The notes under the pieces were generated by a model. That model was given only the letters and a program-made list of their open reading frames with translations. It searched no databases and was not told where the DNA came from. DNA of 26,252 nt, from the NCBI GenBank assembly GCA_025936675.1, contig JAICSX010000033.1, positions 1 through 26,252 on the forward strand, read 5' to 3'. A program made the translations under genes and the position numbers. This document shows, one piece after another, positions 1-8,689 of this stretch (positions are counted from its first letter, which is position 1; every line of letters begins with the position of its first letter). The DNA is from Sphingomonas sp. GTDB taxonomy: Bacteria; Pseudomonadota; Alphaproteobacteria; Sphingomonadales; Sphingomonadaceae.

Positions 1-1730
1 AGGAGAAGGCCGAACAGCTCGCCCTCACCTCCAAGTACAAGTCCGAGTTCCTCGCCAACATGAGCCACGAGCTGCGGACGCCGCTCAACTCGCTCCTGAT
101 CCTGTCGAAGCTCTTATCGGACAACGCCCACGGCAACTTGAACGACAAGCAGGTCGAGTTCGCGCGGACAATCAACTCGGCGGGTTCAGACCTTCTCAAT
201 CTCCTCAACGACATCCTCGACCTTTCGAAGATCGAATCCGGAACGGTGACGATCGAGGTCGGCGAGATGCCGATGATCCACCTGAAGCAGCACATGGAAC
301 GGACCTTCCGCCAGCTCGCTGCCGACAAGGGCCTCGACTTCAACGTCAAGTTCGACGCCAAGCTCCCGCATAACATCCGGACCGACGAGAAAAGGCTTCA
401 GCAGATCGTCCTCAACCTCTTGTCCAACGCCTTCAAGTTCACCTCGAAGGGCAGCGTCACGCTTGGCGTACGCTGTGCTAGCAGCGGCTGGAGCGCGACC
501 CATCCGGTGCTCCGCAATGCCGACAAGGCCATCGAGATTGCGGTTACCGACACCGGTATCGGAATTCCCGAGGACAAGCAGAAGCTCATCTTCGAAGCGT
601 TCCAGCAGGCGGATGGCACGACCAGCCGCAAATATGGTGGCACCGGTCTCGGCCTTTCAATCAGCCGCGAGATCGCACGCATGCTTGGCGGCGAGCTCAA
701 GGTGCGCTCCAAGCCGGGCGAAGGCTCGACCTTCTCGCTTTTCATCCCCCTTGAGGCGGAAGCGGAGGTCGGAACGGCGATTGCCGGGACACCCGCCCGC
801 TACGACAATAGCGGCGCGGTCGTGCCTTCAGCGCTTCCGACCAGTTTCGAGGTCAGCGACGACCGCGACGAGCTCGGCAAGGATCCGTTCGTCCTCATCG
901 TCGAAGACGACCCGACCTTCGCGACGATCCTGCTTGATGCTGCGCACGAGGCGGGTCTTAAGGGCGTCGTTTCGACGGCCGGCGCGGGCACGCTGGCAAT
1001 GGCCCGCAAGCTTCAGCCGAGCGCGATTACGCTCGATCTGGGCCTTGCCGACATCGACGGCTTCGTGCTGCTAGACCTTCTGAAGCACGACCCCGAAACG
1101 CGAAACGTGCCGATCCATGTCGTATCCGGCGCGGACCGGAGCCAAGCGGTGATGGGCATGGGTGCATTCGGGATCACCGAAAAGCCGGCAGAACGCGAAG
1201 AGCTCGTCCGGGTCTTCCGTGAACTGCATGGTCAGGCGGAGGCGAAGCCGCGAAAACGCCGCAAGGCCAACGACAGCTCAGCCGCCAACATCAAGCCGCT
1301 GGCAGAGTTGGCAGGGGCCAAAGTGCTGATCGTCGACGACGACATCCGCAACATCTTCTCGTTGACGAGCGTTCTGGAGAGCCATGACGTGGAGGTGCTC
1401 CACGCAGAGCGCGGGAAGGACGGCATTCTGATCCTCGAACAGACGCCGGGCGTCGATGTCGCCCTGATCGACATCATGATGCCGGAAATGGATGGCTACG
1501 AGACAATGCAGCAGATCCGGGAGCGGCCCGAGCTTTCGGATCTGCCGCTGATCGCGGTGACGGCCAAGGCGATGAAGGGAGACCGTCAGAAGTGCCTCGA
1601 TGCGGGCGCCTCCGACTATATCGCCAAGCCGGTCGACATCGAGCTTCTGCTTGCACTGCTGCGGGTCTGGGTAGCGCGAGCACGCGAGGCGCAGGCCGCT
1701 GCTCCACTGCCGCTGGAGGCCGCCGAGTAG
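1..1730 (+). CDS. Hybrid sensor histidine kinase with two receiver domains (5' end missing)
   Basis: The reading frame is open from the window edge (first full codon at base 3), so the N-terminal sensor part lies outside the window. Numbering from the internal Met at base 60: the HisKA phospho-acceptor is His3 in [10 protein letters not shown], followed by a HATPase domain with N box LLSNAFKF (about 120-127), G1 box DTGIGIP (164-170) and G2 box GGTGLGLS (193-200). Two receiver domains follow. The first (about 277-390) has acidic pocket EDD and phospho-acceptor Asp326; the second (about 421-540) has DDD, Asp471 and the conserved Lys in AKP. The protein should autophosphorylate and pass phosphate along a relay. 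The next kinase gene begins 4 bases after the stop, so the two are probably co-transcribed. The signal sensed cannot be read here. The internal Met at base 60 lies inside the HisKA helix and is not the real start. Confidence 0.93.
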   Translation, partial: EKAEQLALTSKYKSEFLANMSHELRTPLNSLLILSKLLSDNAHGNLNDKQVEFARTINSAGSDLLNLLNDILDLSKIESGTVTIEVGEMPMIHLKQHMERTFRQLAADKGLDFNVKFDAKLPHNIRTDEKRLQQIVLNLLSNAFKFTSKGSVTLGVRCASSGWSATHPVLRNADKAIEIAVTDTGIGIPEDKQKLIFEAFQQADGTTSRKYGGTGLGLSISREIARMLGGELKVRSKPGEGSTFSLFIPLEAEAEVGTAIAGTPARYDNSGAVVPSALPTSFEVSDDRDELGKDPFVLIVEDDPTFATILLDAAHEAGLKGVVSTAGAGTLAMARKLQPSAITLDLGLADIDGFVLLDLLKHDPETRNVPIHVVSGADRSQAVMGMGAFGITEKPAEREELVRVFRELHGQAEAKPRKRRKANDSSAANIKPLAELAGAKVLIVDDDIRNIFSLTSVLESHDVEVLHAERGKDGILILEQTPGVDVALIDIMMPEMDGYETMQQIRERPELSDLPLIAVTAKAMKGDRQKCLDAGASDYIAKPVDIELLLALLRVWVARAREAQAAAPLPLEAAE

Positions 1731-1734
1731 GCCG

Positions 1735-3807
1735 ATGAACCGGCCCGTGGGAGAAATGCCCGTGCGGCTTCGGATCGAGGAGGAGGTTGCGAATCCCTCT
1801 CCCGAGACGGAGCGCGCGCGTGTCCTCCTCGTCGACGACGATGAGCGCAACCTTCTCGCCATCGCGACGGTCCTAGAGGATCTCGGCGAGGTCGTGCTCG
1901 CCCGATCCGGCGAGGAAGCACTTCGCCACCTCCTCAAGGGCGAGTTCGCGGTCATCCTGCTCGACGTCTACATGCCCGGCATGGACGGCTATGAGACCGC
2001 CCAGATCATCCGCAGTCGCGACCAGACGAAGGGCATTCCGATCGTCTTCCTGTCCGCGGTGAACAAGGAAGCGGAGCATCAGCTGCGCGGCTATGCGATG
2101 GGCGCGGTCGACTATGTGTTCAAGCCGGTCGACCCCGTCATCCTGCGATCGAAAGTCGCCGTGTTCGTCGAGCTGTTCGAAAAATCGAAGGAGGTCGAGC
2201 GAAAGGCCAGGCACGAGCAAGCGCTGCTCGACGCCAACCTCCGCGCGAACGCCGAGCGCCTTCGTGCCGAGCAGGAGCTACGCCGAGCCGAGCAACGCCA
2301 GGCCGCGATCATTCAGTCGCTGCCCATAATGCTCTATCTCGAACCGTATGACTCTGTGCGGCGAGCCCCGAGTTATTTCAGCGGCGACCTCGAAGCGATC
2401 ACAGGCGTATCCTATGAGGATCTCAAGGCCAATCCCGACACTTGGGCCGAGAGGCTTCATCCCGATGACCGCGAAAAGGTTCGAAATGCGCTGAAGACGC
2501 GAAGCGTCTCAGGCCGCTTCTCGATCGAATATCGCTGGCAGTGCGCGGACGGGACCTACAAGCATTTCCTCGACCAGGCCGTCCTGCTCAAGGATCAAGA
2601 AGGCCATCCCGTCGAGTTCGCCGGGACGATCACCGACGTCAGCGACCAAAGATCGCTCGAAAGCCAGCTGATCCAGGCGCAGAAGATGGACGCAATCGGC
2701 AAGCTGACGGGCGGCATCGCGCACGACTTCAACAATCTGCTTGCCGCTGTGATCGGTGGGCTGAGCCTGATCGAACGGCGCGCGGAGCTCGGCGCCGAGC
2801 AGCAACGCGTACTCGGCATGACCAAGCGCGCGGCCGAACAGGGAAGCGATCTCGTGCGGCGATTGCTGGCATTCGCCCGTCGCCAACGCCTGGAGCCGCA
2901 CCCCATCGACCTCCATCCTCTCCGCGAGACGGTATCGGAGCTGATTACGCATACGCTCGGTGGACTGGTCGACGTCGAATGGAAAATCGACGAAGGAGTC
3001 TGGAACGCCTTTGCCGACCAGGCCCAACTCGAGCTTGCGCTGGTAAATCTTGTGATCAACGCCCGCGACGCGATGCCGAGCGGCGGCACGGTGACGATTG
3101 TCGGTGAAAATCGACAGCTCACCGACGGCCATCTGCCGGGAATTGCGGCAGGTGATTATGTCTACCTCGCGGTAAGGGACACCGGCACAGGGATCTCGCC
3201 CGAAGATCTCGAACGGGTCATGGATCCCTTCTTTACGACCAAGGAGGTCGGCAAAGGCAGCGGCCTGGGCCTCAGCATGGTCTATGGCTTCGCCAAACAA
3301 TCGAACGGCGCATTTTACATCGACAGCAAGCTCGGCGCCGGGACGACGGCAGCGTTGTGGCTGCCCCGCGCTCCCGAGACCCTCGAGCCCGAAAAGGTCG
3401 CGACACAGGAGCCACGGTCACGGCCGTCGCGGGCCTTGAAGGTGCTGCTGGTCGACGATCATGCCGAAGTCAGGAGCACGACCGCGGCGGTGCTCGCGGA
3501 TTCCGGGCACGACGTCATGGAGGCGGCGAACGGAACCGATGCGCTGCAGCTTCTCAAGGAGAGGAAGTGCGATTTCGACCTGCTGATCACCGATTATGCG
3601 ATGCCGCACCTCTCGGGCACCGAGTTCCTGCGCGAAGCGCGGCTAATCTGTCCCAAGGTCCCCGCCTTGCTCATCACCGGTTACGCGCAGGCAGAAATGA
3701 TTGGAGACAGGCCCGAGGACGTCGAGATCCTGCTGAAGCCATTCACCCCCGCGTCGCTCGACACATCGATGGCCCGCGTTTGCGGTGCCGAGGTGATCGT
3801 CCAGTGA
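1735..3807 (+). CDS. Receiver-PAS-histidine kinase-receiver hybrid protein
   Basis: A 690-aa cytoplasmic protein with no signal peptide or membrane segment. Domains in order: N-terminal receiver (about 29-145; DDD pocket 34-36, phospho-acceptor Asp77, Lys130), a charged probable coiled coil (about 148-190), a PAS fold with a PAC-like end (about 192-305), a HisKA domain with His330 in GGIAHDFNNLL, a HATPase domain (N box around Asn442, DTGTGIS 482-488, GSGLGLS 508-514) and a C-terminal receiver (about 568-680, Asp620, Lys668). The IAHDFNN motif is typical of PAS hybrid kinases. With a receiver at each end it can accept phosphate from a partner, probably the kinase just upstream, and pass it on. 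The start is uncertain: ATG 1735 has no clear ribosome site, and ATG 1756 has GGAG only 2 bases upstream, too close to be normal. Confidence 0.93.
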   Translation: MNRPVGEMPVRLRIEEEVANPSPETERARVLLVDDDERNLLAIATVLEDLGEVVLARSGEEALRHLLKGEFAVILLDVYMPGMDGYETAQIIRSRDQTKGIPIVFLSAVNKEAEHQLRGYAMGAVDYVFKPVDPVILRSKVAVFVELFEKSKEVERKARHEQALLDANLRANAERLRAEQELRRAEQRQAAIIQSLPIMLYLEPYDSVRRAPSYFSGDLEAITGVSYEDLKANPDTWAERLHPDDREKVRNALKTRSVSGRFSIEYRWQCADGTYKHFLDQAVLLKDQEGHPVEFAGTITDVSDQRSLESQLIQAQKMDAIGKLTGGIAHDFNNLLAAVIGGLSLIERRAELGAEQQRVLGMTKRAAEQGSDLVRRLLAFARRQRLEPHPIDLHPLRETVSELITHTLGGLVDVEWKIDEGVWNAFADQAQLELALVNLVINARDAMPSGGTVTIVGENRQLTDGHLPGIAAGDYVYLAVRDTGTGISPEDLERVMDPFFTTKEVGKGSGLGLSMVYGFAKQSNGAFYIDSKLGAGTTAALWLPRAPETLEPEKVATQEPRSRPSRALKVLLVDDHAEVRSTTAAVLADSGHDVMEAANGTDALQLLKERKCDFDLLITDYAMPHLSGTEFLREARLICPKVPALLITGYAQAEMIGDRPEDVEILLKPFTPASLDTSMARVCGAEVIVQ

Positions 3808-3810
3808 CCA

Positions 3811-3825
3811 GCTATCGCCGATAGC
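3811..3825. repeat. Perfect 7-bp palindrome after the kinase stop codon
   Basis: GCTATCG and CGATAGC are separated by a single base, starting 3 bases after the stop of the kinase gene. There is no loop and no T-run, so a standard terminator is unlikely. A protein-binding site is possible. Chance cannot be excluded. Confidence 0.4.
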
Positions 3826-3923
3826 ACCCAGCCTGCCGCATAGGCCCGTTAAAGATGGCAACACTTTCGAAGGGTGGTGAGTTTGGCATCCGTAGGCGTG
3901 CCTCTCTCAACAACCGGGCGATT

Positions 3924-4100
3924 ATGGAAGACGGAGAAACGCAGCCGCAATCCGAAGCTGCAGCAGCAACCTCAAGGCTCGATCGAGGCCTCAAGAGCTG
4001 CCGAACGCTCATTTCCGGCTACCGCTCACTGCTACTGCAAAGCGACGAGCCCGCCGCCGAGCCGCCCGCGCAAGAGAGCGAGACACCTCCGCAATCCTGA
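3924..4100 (+). CDS. Possible small hypothetical protein (58 aa)
   Basis: An open frame encoding 58 aa, with a central basic helix-like stretch (RLDRGLKSCRTLISGYRSLL, residues 18-37) flanked by acidic, Ala/Pro/Gln-rich tails. I do not recognise a named family. The frame is open further upstream to ATG 3855, which would add 23 residues. Neither start has a convincing ribosome site. The composition (amphipathic centre, polar ends) looks more protein-like than the overlapping frames, which are Arg/Ser-rich. It sits alone between the kinase genes and the efflux operon, so context gives no role. It could be non-coding leader sequence. Confidence 0.4.
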   Translation: MEDGETQPQSEAAAATSRLDRGLKSCRTLISGYRSLLLQSDEPAAEPPAQESETPPQS

Positions 4101-4131
4101 GCTAGTGCGACGCTCGTCGGCGCTCCTCGCC

Positions 4132-4166
4132 CTTTCGTCGAAAGGAACGGCGGGGATCGACGAAAG
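4132..4166. repeat. Nested inverted repeats upstream of the efflux operon
   Basis: Two overlapping symmetries share the same half-site. CCTTTCG and CGAAAGG form a palindrome with a one-base centre (4131-4145). CTTTCGTCGA (4132-4141) and TCGACGAAAG (4157-4166) form a perfect 10-bp inverted repeat around 15 bases. The half-site CGAAAG therefore occurs at 4139-4144 and again at 4161-4166, 22 bases apart, about two helical turns. This pattern fits a regulator-binding site. A related CTTTCGAAGG lies at 3864-3873. The array overlaps the promoter-like sequence at 4144-4168. Confidence 0.6.
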
Positions 4167-4168
4167 TT
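4144..4168 (+). promoter_or_regulatory. Candidate EcfG-type (general stress response) promoter
   Basis: GGAAC (4144-4148) is followed after exactly 17 bases by GTT (4166-4168). Alphaproteobacterial EcfG sigma factors recognise GGAAC and a (C)GTT element with this spacing; here the base before GTT is A, not C. It lies 89 bases before the preferred GTG start of the efflux adaptor gene and points towards it. It overlaps the inverted repeats, so a bound repressor or activator could act on it. Inferred from the motif only. Confidence 0.5.
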
Positions 4169-4256
4169 AACTTAGCGGCTCGCCCATGTTCATGTTCCCT
4201 GCGTCACAGGCGGCCGGGACTTGCAATCAGGACCGACAATCGAAATTGGCCGCCTT

Positions 4257-5492
4257 GTGAATTTTGCCAATCCAAAGAGACGTGGAGGATTCGTCCTCCT
4301 CGGAGCGATGCTGCTGCTCAGCGCCTGCGGAAGCTCCGCCGGTGATTCTGCGGGCGGCGCACGCGGAGGACGTGGCGGCCGCGGCGGCTTCAACGGGCCG
4401 ATTACGGTTGGCTATGTCGTCGTCCAGCAAGGCTCCGCTCCAATCGTCCAGGAGCTACCGGCGCGAGTGTCGGCCTACCAGATCTCGGACGTTAGGCCGC
4501 AGGTGAATGGGGTGATCCTGCGGCGGCTGTTTCAGGAGGGGTCGGTCGTCCACCAGGGCCAGACGCTCTACCAGATCGACCCGAGCATCTATAACGCCGC
4601 GGCGGCGCAGGCGCAGGCGAACCTTCAGGCGGCTCGAGCTCAAGCCGAAGCGGCTCGCACCCTTGCCGCGCGCTACAAGCCGCTGGTCCAGCAGCAGGCG
4701 ATTTCCAAGCAGGATTATACCAACGCGGTCGCGCAGGCGCGGCAGGCCGACGCTTCCGTCGCGCAGCAGTCAGCTGCACTGCGGACAGCGCAGATCAACC
4801 AGCGGTTTACCCGCGTACCAGCGCCGATCACCGGCCGCGTCGGCCTATCGAACGTCACCGAGGGGGCGCTGGTAACCTCGGGCCAGACTCAGGCGCTGAC
4901 CACGATCACCCGGCTCGATCCGGTCTATGTCGACATCCAGGAGTCGGCCGCGGACCTCCTGAACCTGCGCCAGTCGCTTGCTAACGGTGGTGCAGTCCCG
5001 ACCAGCGCACAGGTGCACCTGATTCTCCCCGACGGCTCCGACTACGGATCTACCGGGACGGTCGAGTTCAGCGAAGTCGTGGTCGATCAAAATACGGGCA
5101 CGGTCACGATCCGGGCGCGCTTCGCCAACCCGCAATCCATCCTGCTCCCAGGCATGTTCGTCCGTGCGCGATTTGCGCAAGCGATCGACACGTCTGCGTT
5201 CCTGGTCCCACAGCAGGCGATCACGCGCGACCCGCAGGGCAATGCGACCCTGTTCGTCGTCGGTCCCGGCAATCGAGCCGTTCAGCGCACCGTCGTTGCC
5301 GAGCGCGCGGTGGGCACCAACTGGGTTGTGAGGCAGGGTCTCGCTCCCGGCGAGAAGATCATTACCCAGGGGACATCCAACCTGAAGGATGGATCTCAGA
5401 TCAAGCCGGTGCCGGCGAGCTCTCCGCAGAACGTGGGGGGTTCGCCGGGCGGCGGGATGAAGGGGCAATATTCCGGCAAGCGGCGCGGCTGA
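4257..5492 (+). CDS. RND efflux periplasmic adaptor (membrane fusion) lipoprotein
   Basis: AcrA/MexA-like adaptor linking the inner-membrane pump to the outer-membrane channel. From the GTG at 4257 the product is 411 aa with a classic lipoprotein signal: MNFANPKRRGG, a hydrophobic core, then LLSAC with lipidated Cys24. A TTG at 4221 would add 12 residues and give an unusually long signal, so 4257 is preferred; neither has a clear ribosome site. After Cys24 comes a Gly/Arg-rich linker (about 33-45) with three RGG units, then the beta-barrel and lipoyl half (DVRPQVNGVILRRL, GQTLYQIDPS), an Ala/Gln-rich alpha-hairpin, the second lipoyl half (PAPITGRVG) and the C-terminal beta and membrane-proximal regions. 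The C-terminal tail is Gly-rich. The pump gene starts 8 bases after the stop. Confidence 0.93.
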   Translation: MNFANPKRRGGFVLLGAMLLLSACGSSAGDSAGGARGGRGGRGGFNGPITVGYVVVQQGSAPIVQELPARVSAYQISDVRPQVNGVILRRLFQEGSVVHQGQTLYQIDPSIYNAAAAQAQANLQAARAQAEAARTLAARYKPLVQQQAISKQDYTNAVAQARQADASVAQQSAALRTAQINQRFTRVPAPITGRVGLSNVTEGALVTSGQTQALTTITRLDPVYVDIQESAADLLNLRQSLANGGAVPTSAQVHLILPDGSDYGSTGTVEFSEVVVDQNTGTVTIRARFANPQSILLPGMFVRARFAQAIDTSAFLVPQQAITRDPQGNATLFVVGPGNRAVQRTVVAERAVGTNWVVRQGLAPGEKIITQGTSNLKDGSQIKPVPASSPQNVGGSPGGGMKGQYSGKRRG

Positions 5493-5500
5493 CCTAGATC

Positions 5501-8500
5501 ATGTCGCGTATTTTCATCGAGCGGCCGATTTTCGCCTGGGTGCTCGCCATCATCATTATGCTTGGCGGCATCGGCGCGATCTTCGCCCTGCCCGTCGCGC
5601 AATATCCCGATGTTGCTCCCACCCAGATCAACGTCCGCGCGACCTATCCCGGAGCATCGGCCGAGACGCTCGAAAGCAGCGTCACGCAGGTCATCGAGGA
5701 GACTCTGACCGGGCTCGACGGTCTGCTGTATTTCAGCTCGTCGTCGAGCTCGCGCGGTCAGGTCTCGATCCAGGCGGTTTTCGACAAGAGCGTCAATGCG
5801 GACATTGCCCAGGTCCAAGTCCAGAATAAGGTCCAGTCCGCGATCGCGCGCCTGCCGCAGCAGGTGCAGCAGCAGGGCGTCACCGTCACGAAGGGGTCTC
5901 CGGACTTCCTGATGATCGTCGGTGTCTATGATTCCACCGACAAGAGCAGCAACGTCGACGTCGCGGACTGGCTCGCGACCAACATCCAGGACGACCTCTC
6001 GCGCATTCCAGGCGTCGGCGACGTCAACGTCTTCGGCTCGAAATATGCGATGCGCATCTGGCTCGATCCGAACAAGCTGCAGAGCTACCAGCTCATGCCG
6101 AGTGACGTCGTCTCCGCCATCCAGAGCCAGAATGTCGAGGTGGCCGCCGGCGAAATTGGCGGAATGCCGCAGCCCGCCGGCCAAATGCTCGACGCGACCG
6201 TCACCGCGCAGTCGCGGCTCCAGACGCCCGAGCAGTTCCGAAACATCATCCTCAAAGCCGACCCGACGGGCGCGCGGGTTCTGTTGTCCGACGTCGCCCG
6301 GGTCGAACTTGGCGCCGAGAATTATTCGGCGACGATCCGGATCAACGGACATCCTGGATCGGGTATCGGCATCTTTCTCGAGCCTGGCGCTAACGCGCTG
6401 ACCACCTCCAAGCTGGTCAAGGCCGAGATGAAGGACATCGGCCCTCGCCTGCCGCCCGGTTACAAGGTGGCCTACGCCAACGACAGCTCCGACTTCATCA
6501 GGCTCTCGGTGATCGAGGTGGTGAAGACGCTGGCCGAGGCAATGGCACTCGTCATCCTGGTGATGTTCGTGTTCCTGCAGAGCTGGCGGGCGACCCTGAT
6601 CCCCGGGATCGCGATCCCGGTCGTGCTACTCGGCACCTTCGGGATGCTCTACATCCTCGGCTTCTCGATCAACACGCTGACGTTGTTCGGTCTCGTGCTT
6701 GCCGTCGGCCTGCTGGTCGATGACGCGATCGTCGTCGTCGAGAACGTCGAACGAATCCTGCACGAGCAGCCCGAGCTGACGACCAAGGAAGCGACGATCA
6801 TCTCGATGCAGCAGATCCAGATGGCGCTCGTCGCGATCGCGCTGGTGCTGTCTGCGGTCTTCCTGCCGATGGTTTTCTTCGGTGGCTCGACCGGTGTGAT
6901 CTACCGTCAGTTCTCCGCAACCATCGTCTCGGCAATGGCGCTGTCGGTGCTGCTCGCGATCACCTTCAGCCCGTCGCTCGCTGCCAATGTACTCCGCCGC
7001 AAGCACGCCAGTGTCGAAGAGACCTGGCTCGGCACTCGCGCCCCTCGCCTTGCCCATGGCATCGAAGCCACTCGACAGGGCTTCAACAGCCGCTTCGACC
7101 GCACGATCGAATGGTATGTCGGCAATGTCGGCAAGGTCGTCGATCGGAAATGGCTGTTCCTCGCGATCTATGTCGGCGTCTGCGTGCTTCTCGTCGTCTT
7201 GCTGTGGCGACTTCCGACCGGATTCATCCCGAGCGAGGACCAGGGCAATGCCTCGGTGCAGGTCCGCCTTCCAGCGGGCGCGACCTTCGAACGCACGCAC
7301 GCGGCCCAAATGGCCGTCGAGCGCTATTTTCTGCACGGCCCCGACGCCAAGAACGTGCACACGCTGTTCGCGGTGACCGGCGGCGGCGGCGGAGCATCGG
7401 GGCAGAACAGCGGCCAGGCCTATATCAATCTAGCTCCGTTCGATCAGCGGAAGGGCGCCAAGAACAGCGCCGAGGCGATCGTCGACCGGGCATCGGGCGC
7501 GTTCCGCGGCTTGCGTGACGCGCAGGTGTTCGCGCTCGTGCCAGGCGCAATTCGCGGCCTTGGGCAGGCAGCGGGCTTTTCGATGCAGCTGCAGAACACG
7601 AGCGGAATGAGCCGCGAGCAATTCGCTGCGGCGCGCGACCGCCTGCTCGCCGAAGCAAGTACCGACCCGACCCTCCAACAAGTCCGCTTGAGCGAGCTTC
7701 CCGATGTCGCGAGCCTCAAGGTCAATATCGACGTGCCGCGCCTGAGCGCGTTCGGCCTGACACCCGGCGACGTGAACTCCACGCTCTCAACTGCGTGGGG
7801 CGGCCGCTACGTCAACGATTTCATCGACCGTGGACGCGTGAAGCGCGTGTTCGTCCAGGGCGACGCGCAATATCGCTCGGAGCCCTCCGACATGGGCAAT
7901 TGGTATGTCCGCAACAAGCAGGGGCAGATGGTCCCCTTCTCGTCGTTCGCGTCGACGTCTTGGACAGTGGCGCCGGTGACTCTCGACCGCTTCGAAGGCT
8001 ATCCCGCCTACGAGCTCGACGGGCAGCCGGCGGCGGGTAAAAGCTCGGGCGACGCCATGGCCGAGATCGAGAAGCTTGCGTCGCGAATTCCCGGCGTCAG
8101 CGTTGCCTGGTCGGGCGCATCGTATCAGGAGCGGCTCGCCACCGGACAGGCGCCCTTGCTTTACGGGATCTCGCTGGTCGTGATCTTCCTCTGCCTCGCT
8201 GCGCTCTACGAGAGCTGGTCAATCCCGCTCGCCGTTCTGCTGGTCGTGCCGCTCGGCCTCGTCGGCGCGATCCTGTTCGTAACCCTCCGTGGGCTCCAGA
8301 ACGACGTCTTCCTGCAGATCGGGCTGCTGACCACGATGGGCCTGACGTCGAAGAATGCGATCCTGATGAACGAATTCGCGGAGCGCGCGGAAAAGGAAGG
8401 AAAGCGGATCATCGATGCGGCGGTCGAAGCGGCACGGATCAGGCTCCGACCGATCCTGATGACCAGCTTCGCCTTCATCTTCGGCGTCTTCCCGCTCGCG

Positions 8501-8689
8501 ATTGCGACGGGCCCGGGCGCAAACGGCCGGATCGCGATCGGCACTGCGGTGATCGGCGGAATGCTGACGGCAACCATCCTCGCAATCTTCTACATCCCGT
8601 TCTTCTATGTGCTCGTCCGCAGGGGTGTGCGCGACGGTTTCCGGATGATCGGCGAGAGGATGCGGCGCCGGCGGGAGGCCGAGGCATGA
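5501..8689 (+). CDS. RND multidrug efflux pump, inner-membrane subunit (HAE1 family, AcrB/MexB-like)
   Basis: A 1062-aa proton-driven transporter of usual length for the hydrophobe/amphiphile efflux family. It begins MSRIFIERPIFAWVLAI, the typical first membrane helix, followed by a large periplasmic loop (porter domain), a block of membrane helices (about 340-560), a second periplasmic loop and C-terminal helices. The proton-relay pair is Asp407-Asp408 in GLLVDDAIVVVENVER, matching AcrB, and the conserved Lys is Lys951 in TSKNAIL. The substrate is expected to be amphiphilic drugs, dyes or detergents, but specificity cannot be read from sequence. It starts 8 bases after the adaptor gene and its stop overlaps the start of the outer-membrane factor (ATGA), so all three are made from one transcript. 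Confidence 0.96.
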   Translation: MSRIFIERPIFAWVLAIIIMLGGIGAIFALPVAQYPDVAPTQINVRATYPGASAETLESSVTQVIEETLTGLDGLLYFSSSSSSRGQVSIQAVFDKSVNADIAQVQVQNKVQSAIARLPQQVQQQGVTVTKGSPDFLMIVGVYDSTDKSSNVDVADWLATNIQDDLSRIPGVGDVNVFGSKYAMRIWLDPNKLQSYQLMPSDVVSAIQSQNVEVAAGEIGGMPQPAGQMLDATVTAQSRLQTPEQFRNIILKADPTGARVLLSDVARVELGAENYSATIRINGHPGSGIGIFLEPGANALTTSKLVKAEMKDIGPRLPPGYKVAYANDSSDFIRLSVIEVVKTLAEAMALVILVMFVFLQSWRATLIPGIAIPVVLLGTFGMLYILGFSINTLTLFGLVLAVGLLVDDAIVVVENVERILHEQPELTTKEATIISMQQIQMALVAIALVLSAVFLPMVFFGGSTGVIYRQFSATIVSAMALSVLLAITFSPSLAANVLRRKHASVEETWLGTRAPRLAHGIEATRQGFNSRFDRTIEWYVGNVGKVVDRKWLFLAIYVGVCVLLVVLLWRLPTGFIPSEDQGNASVQVRLPAGATFERTHAAQMAVERYFLHGPDAKNVHTLFAVTGGGGGASGQNSGQAYINLAPFDQRKGAKNSAEAIVDRASGAFRGLRDAQVFALVPGAIRGLGQAAGFSMQLQNTSGMSREQFAAARDRLLAEASTDPTLQQVRLSELPDVASLKVNIDVPRLSAFGLTPGDVNSTLSTAWGGRYVNDFIDRGRVKRVFVQGDAQYRSEPSDMGNWYVRNKQGQMVPFSSFASTSWTVAPVTLDRFEGYPAYELDGQPAAGKSSGDAMAEIEKLASRIPGVSVAWSGASYQERLATGQAPLLYGISLVVIFLCLAALYESWSIPLAVLLVVPLGLVGAILFVTLRGLQNDVFLQIGLLTTMGLTSKNAILMNEFAERAEKEGKRIIDAAVEAARIRLRPILMTSFAFIFGVFPLAIATGPGANGRIAIGTAVIGGMLTATILAIFYIPFFYVLVRRGVRDGFRMIGERMRRRREAEA

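Noticed and set aside
2509..3300. 263-aa open frame on the - strand inside the second kinase gene
   Set aside because: It is opposite a clearly coding kinase with intact motifs. The translation has no family-like sequence; long antisense frames are common in GC-rich DNA.
5396..6352. 318-aa open frame on the - strand opposite the pump gene
   Set aside because: The sense strand encodes well-conserved RND sequence; the antisense product is rich in Asp/Arg/Gly and has no recognisable domain.
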